From assembly GCF_000403355.2 (NCBI RefSeq), contig NZ_KE159646.1, positions 328,424-392,423 on the forward strand: 64,000 bases of DNA, written 5' to 3'. The position numbers were made by a program, and so were the translations under genes. Shown here in pieces: positions 61,912-64,000 of the stretch (position 1 is the first letter of the stretch; every line of letters starts with the position of its first letter). This DNA is from Adlercreutzia caecimuris B7. Its GTDB lineage: Bacteria; Actinomycetota; Coriobacteriia; Coriobacteriales; Eggerthellaceae. The notes below the pieces were generated by a model. The model was not told where the DNA came from. It saw only the letters and a list, made by a program, of their open reading frames with translations, and did not search any database.

Positions 61912-64000
61912 ATGTACCTGAAATCTCTCGTCCTGAAGGGCTTCAAGTCCTTCGCCGACCGCAGTGTGCTGTCCATGGAGCCGGGCATCACGGCCATCGT
62001 GGGCCCCAACGGCTCCGGCAAGTCGAACATCTCCGATGCCGTTCTGTGGGTGCTCGGCGAGCGCAACGCCAAGAACCTGCGCGGTCAGGCTATGGAAGAC
62101 GTTATCTTCGCCGGCTCCTCGGGTCGCGGCGGGGCGGGGCTGGCCGAGGTTGACCTCGTGCTGGACAACTCCGACGGCACGCTGCCGGTGGACTACGACG
62201 AGGTGGCCATCACTCGGCGCATGTACCGCAACGGCGAGAGCGAGTACCTCATCAACGGCACCGTGGCCCGGCGCATGGACGTGCTGGACATCCTGCACGA
62301 TTCGGGTCTGGGCACCGGCACCCACTCCATCATCTCCCAGGGGTCGCTCGATTCCATCCTCCAGAGCAAGCCGGAAGACCGCCGCGCGCTCATCGAGGAG
62401 GCCGCCGGCGTGCTCAAGCACAAGCAGCGCAAGGCCAAAAGCGAGCGCAAGCTGGCCAATATGGACCAGCACCTGCTGCGGGCCCGCGATGTGGTGGGGG
62501 AGGTGGCCCGTCAGCTGGGGCCTCTGGAGCGCAAGGCGAAGAAGGCCCGCACCTACCAGGAGCTGGCGGTGCAGCAGGCCGATCTGTCGCTGCGCATCGC
62601 CGTGGACGACCTGCGGCAGCTCCAGGGCCAGTGGGATGCCGCCCAGGCTCGCGAGGCGGAGCTGGCGGCGCAGATGGAAGAGCGCCGAGGAGCCATCGAG
62701 GCGGCTGAGGCCGAGGTGGAGGCGCTGCAGGAGCGCATGCGCCAGGAGACCTTGGACGCCGGGGATCTGTCGCGGCGCCACCGGGCGGCGGCTGCGGCTG
62801 TGGAGCGCTTCGATTCCACTACCATGATGCTGCGCGAACGGCGCCGCGCGGCGCTGGCCCGCGCCGCCGAGCTGGAGCTTTCCCAAGAGGCGAACCGCGT
62901 GAAGGCCGACGAGGCCGCCGCCGAGCTGGCCCGCGCCACGGCGCTGTTCGACGAGGCCGCCGGCGAGCGCGAGGCGGCCGAGAAGAAGGTGTCGGACCTG
63001 GACTGCGTCTACCGTGATCTGGGCAGCCGCCGCGGGACGCTCGAGCGGGAGCTGTCGGCCATCGCGAAGGACAACGAGAAGATGTCCGGGGCCATCGAGG
63101 TGGCCCGGCGTAAGCACGCCGAGAACACCGAGGCCCTCACCCACGGTTTGGCCCACGTGCAGGTGATCGAGAGCCACGCCGCCGAACTTTCCCTGGAGCT
63201 TTCCCGCGTGCAGGCCGAGGCTGAGGAGGCCGCCGCCGTCGCAACCGAGGCCGACGGGGCGCTCTCCGCGCTCGTGGCCGACGAATCGGCGGCTCGTCAG
63301 GCTGTCGGCGCCGCCGTGCAGTCGCGCGACGCGGCCCGGGCCGCCCTCGACGAGGCGCGGGACACCCACCGCGCGCTCACGGTGGAGATCTCCACGCTCG
63401 AGGAGGTGGAGCGCACGAGTGCCGCCTCGGCCGGCGAGGCTCGGGTGTGGCTTGTGGAGCACGGCCACGAGGTGGCGGGTATCGGCGAGCCGCTCTCCCA
63501 CGTCGTCCAGGCAGCACCGGGCTTCGAGGGGCTTGTGGAGACGCTGCTCGGCGCCGATGTGACCACGCTGCTCGTTGAGGACGCGGCCGTGGTGGAGGCC
63601 GTGGCGGCCCGGTTGGCCGAGGCCGGCGCCGAGGGCGAGGTGGCCTTCCTGCTGCGCGACGATGCCCAGCGTCCGGGTGCCCGGGCCGAGGGCTGGCGCG
63701 CCCCGGCTGGCACCGAGGGCACCCCGCTTGTCACCAAGCTCTCCTTTCCCGAGGCAGACCGGGCGGCGGTGGAGGCGCTTCTGGGCGATGTGGTGGTGTG
63801 CCCGAGCCTGGATACGGCGCTTGCGGCCCACACCTCCGACACGCTGGCCCTGCGCTTCGTGACCGGCGACGGATCGGTGGTCTGGCCCTCCGGCAAGGTG
63901 TCGGTGGGCGGCTCGGTGGTGGACGAGGGCACGGGCGCTTTGGCCCGGCACCGCCGCCTGGAGAGCCTGCGCGTCCAGCTTAAGACCGCCGAGGAGGCCG
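61912..64000 (+). CDS. smc: Chromosome segregation ATPase Smc, N-terminal part (runs off the window)
   Basis: 696 residues are visible with no stop. MYLKSLVLKGFKSFADRS is the family start. Walker A is GPNGSGKSNISDAV, then WVLGERNAKNLRG, and GTGTHSIISQGSLDSILQSKP (Q-loop and arginine region). A coiled coil follows (about 170-500). The hinge begins near 520 (LSHVVQAAPGFEGLVETLLGADV) and is not complete. With ScpA and ScpB, encoded about 41 kb upstream, it forms the condensin-like complex. Confidence 0.96.
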   Translation, partial: MYLKSLVLKGFKSFADRSVLSMEPGITAIVGPNGSGKSNISDAVLWVLGERNAKNLRGQAMEDVIFAGSSGRGGAGLAEVDLVLDNSDGTLPVDYDEVAITRRMYRNGESEYLINGTVARRMDVLDILHDSGLGTGTHSIISQGSLDSILQSKPEDRRALIEEAAGVLKHKQRKAKSERKLANMDQHLLRARDVVGEVARQLGPLERKAKKARTYQELAVQQADLSLRIAVDDLRQLQGQWDAAQAREAELAAQMEERRGAIEAAEAEVEALQERMRQETLDAGDLSRRHRAAAAAVERFDSTTMMLRERRRAALARAAELELSQEANRVKADEAAAELARATALFDEAAGEREAAEKKVSDLDCVYRDLGSRRGTLERELSAIAKDNEKMSGAIEVARRKHAENTEALTHGLAHVQVIESHAAELSLELSRVQAEAEEAAAVATEADGALSALVADESAARQAVGAAVQSRDAARAALDEARDTHRALTVEISTLEEVERTSAASAGEARVWLVEHGHEVAGIGEPLSHVVQAAPGFEGLVETLLGADVTTLLVEDAAVVEAVAARLAEAGAEGEVAFLLRDDAQRPGARAEGWRAPAGTEGTPLVTKLSFPEADRAAVEALLGDVVVCPSLDTALAAHTSDTLALRFVTGDGSVVWPSGKVSVGGSVVDEGTGALARHRRLESLRVQLKTAEEA

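Noticed and set aside
60823-63951. A 1042-codon minus-strand open frame across plsX, rnc and smc
   Set aside because: Antisense shadow of conserved genes with unmistakable motifs; no domain, ribosome site or promoter of its own.

Overview
The window is 64 kb of a high-GC, gene-dense bacterial chromosome. Almost everything is on the + strand; the only genes on the other strand are a secreted nuclease, a 61-codon ORF, trpS and an MGMT-like gene. Gene order (scpA-scpB-rluB; tyrA-aroA-cmk-plsC-ispH-DUF512-der-plsY-gpsA; Asp23-fakA-recG-rsmD; DUF177 ... rpmF-plsX-rnc-smc), the ornithine carbamoyltransferase plus YfcC pair typical of arginine fermenters, and zinc-type L28 and L32 suggest an anaerobic actinobacterium of the Coriobacteriia (Eggerthellaceae-like). 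That placement is inference from gene content and base composition; there is no rRNA to confirm it. No phage, transposase, plasmid or CRISPR genes were seen.

Layout. 1-4.6 kb: end of ornithine carbamoyltransferase, a YfcC-family carrier, argS and a CAT-anticodon tRNA. 4.8-9.3 kb: secreted nuclease lipoprotein (minus), tcdA, tRNA-His, tRNA-Lys and a NYN/LOTUS RNA-binding protein. 9.4-18 kb: two paralogous CPA1 Na+/H+ antiporters flanking trpS, tRNA-Val, a small winged-helix gene overlapping an ABC-F ATPase, and trmL. 18-22 kb: M50 protease, scpA, scpB, rluB. 22-25.5 kb: a complete panB-panC-panD-panE pantothenate cluster. 25.6-29.3 kb and 40.1-44.1 kb: two similar pairs of hybrid histidine kinase plus solute-binding lipoprotein. 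29.4-39.6 kb: aromatic amino acid, nucleotide, isoprenoid, ribosome assembly and phospholipid genes. 44.2-49.7 kb: MGMT-like gene without the catalytic Cys, rpe, cysteine desulfurase, PHP phosphatase, Nif3, zinc-ribbon protein, rpmB. 50-64 kb: Asp23, fakA, recG, rsmD, a coiled-coil protein, DUF177, a ClC channel, a purine permease, rpmF, plsX, rnc and the start of smc.

How the genes work together. Nearly the whole phosphatidic acid pathway is here (gpsA, plsX, plsY, plsC), with fakA to feed in exogenous fatty acids. scpA, scpB and smc encode all the condensin subunits but lie about 41 kb apart. tRNA and ribosomal-protein genes have clear promoters whose -35 box is usually TTGCGC rather than TTGACA.

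The most unusual structure is a family of seven 102-119 nt foldback elements (near 15.5, 32.7, 36.0, 38.4, 39.6, 52.1 and 54.4 kb). Each has a shared core, an inner hairpin whose stem changes on both sides between copies, and outer arms that are locus-specific but self-complementary. Six copies begin 18-32 nt after a stop codon. The seventh lies in frame inside the DUF512 gene. Four further long inverted repeats without the shared core sit in other intergenic regions.
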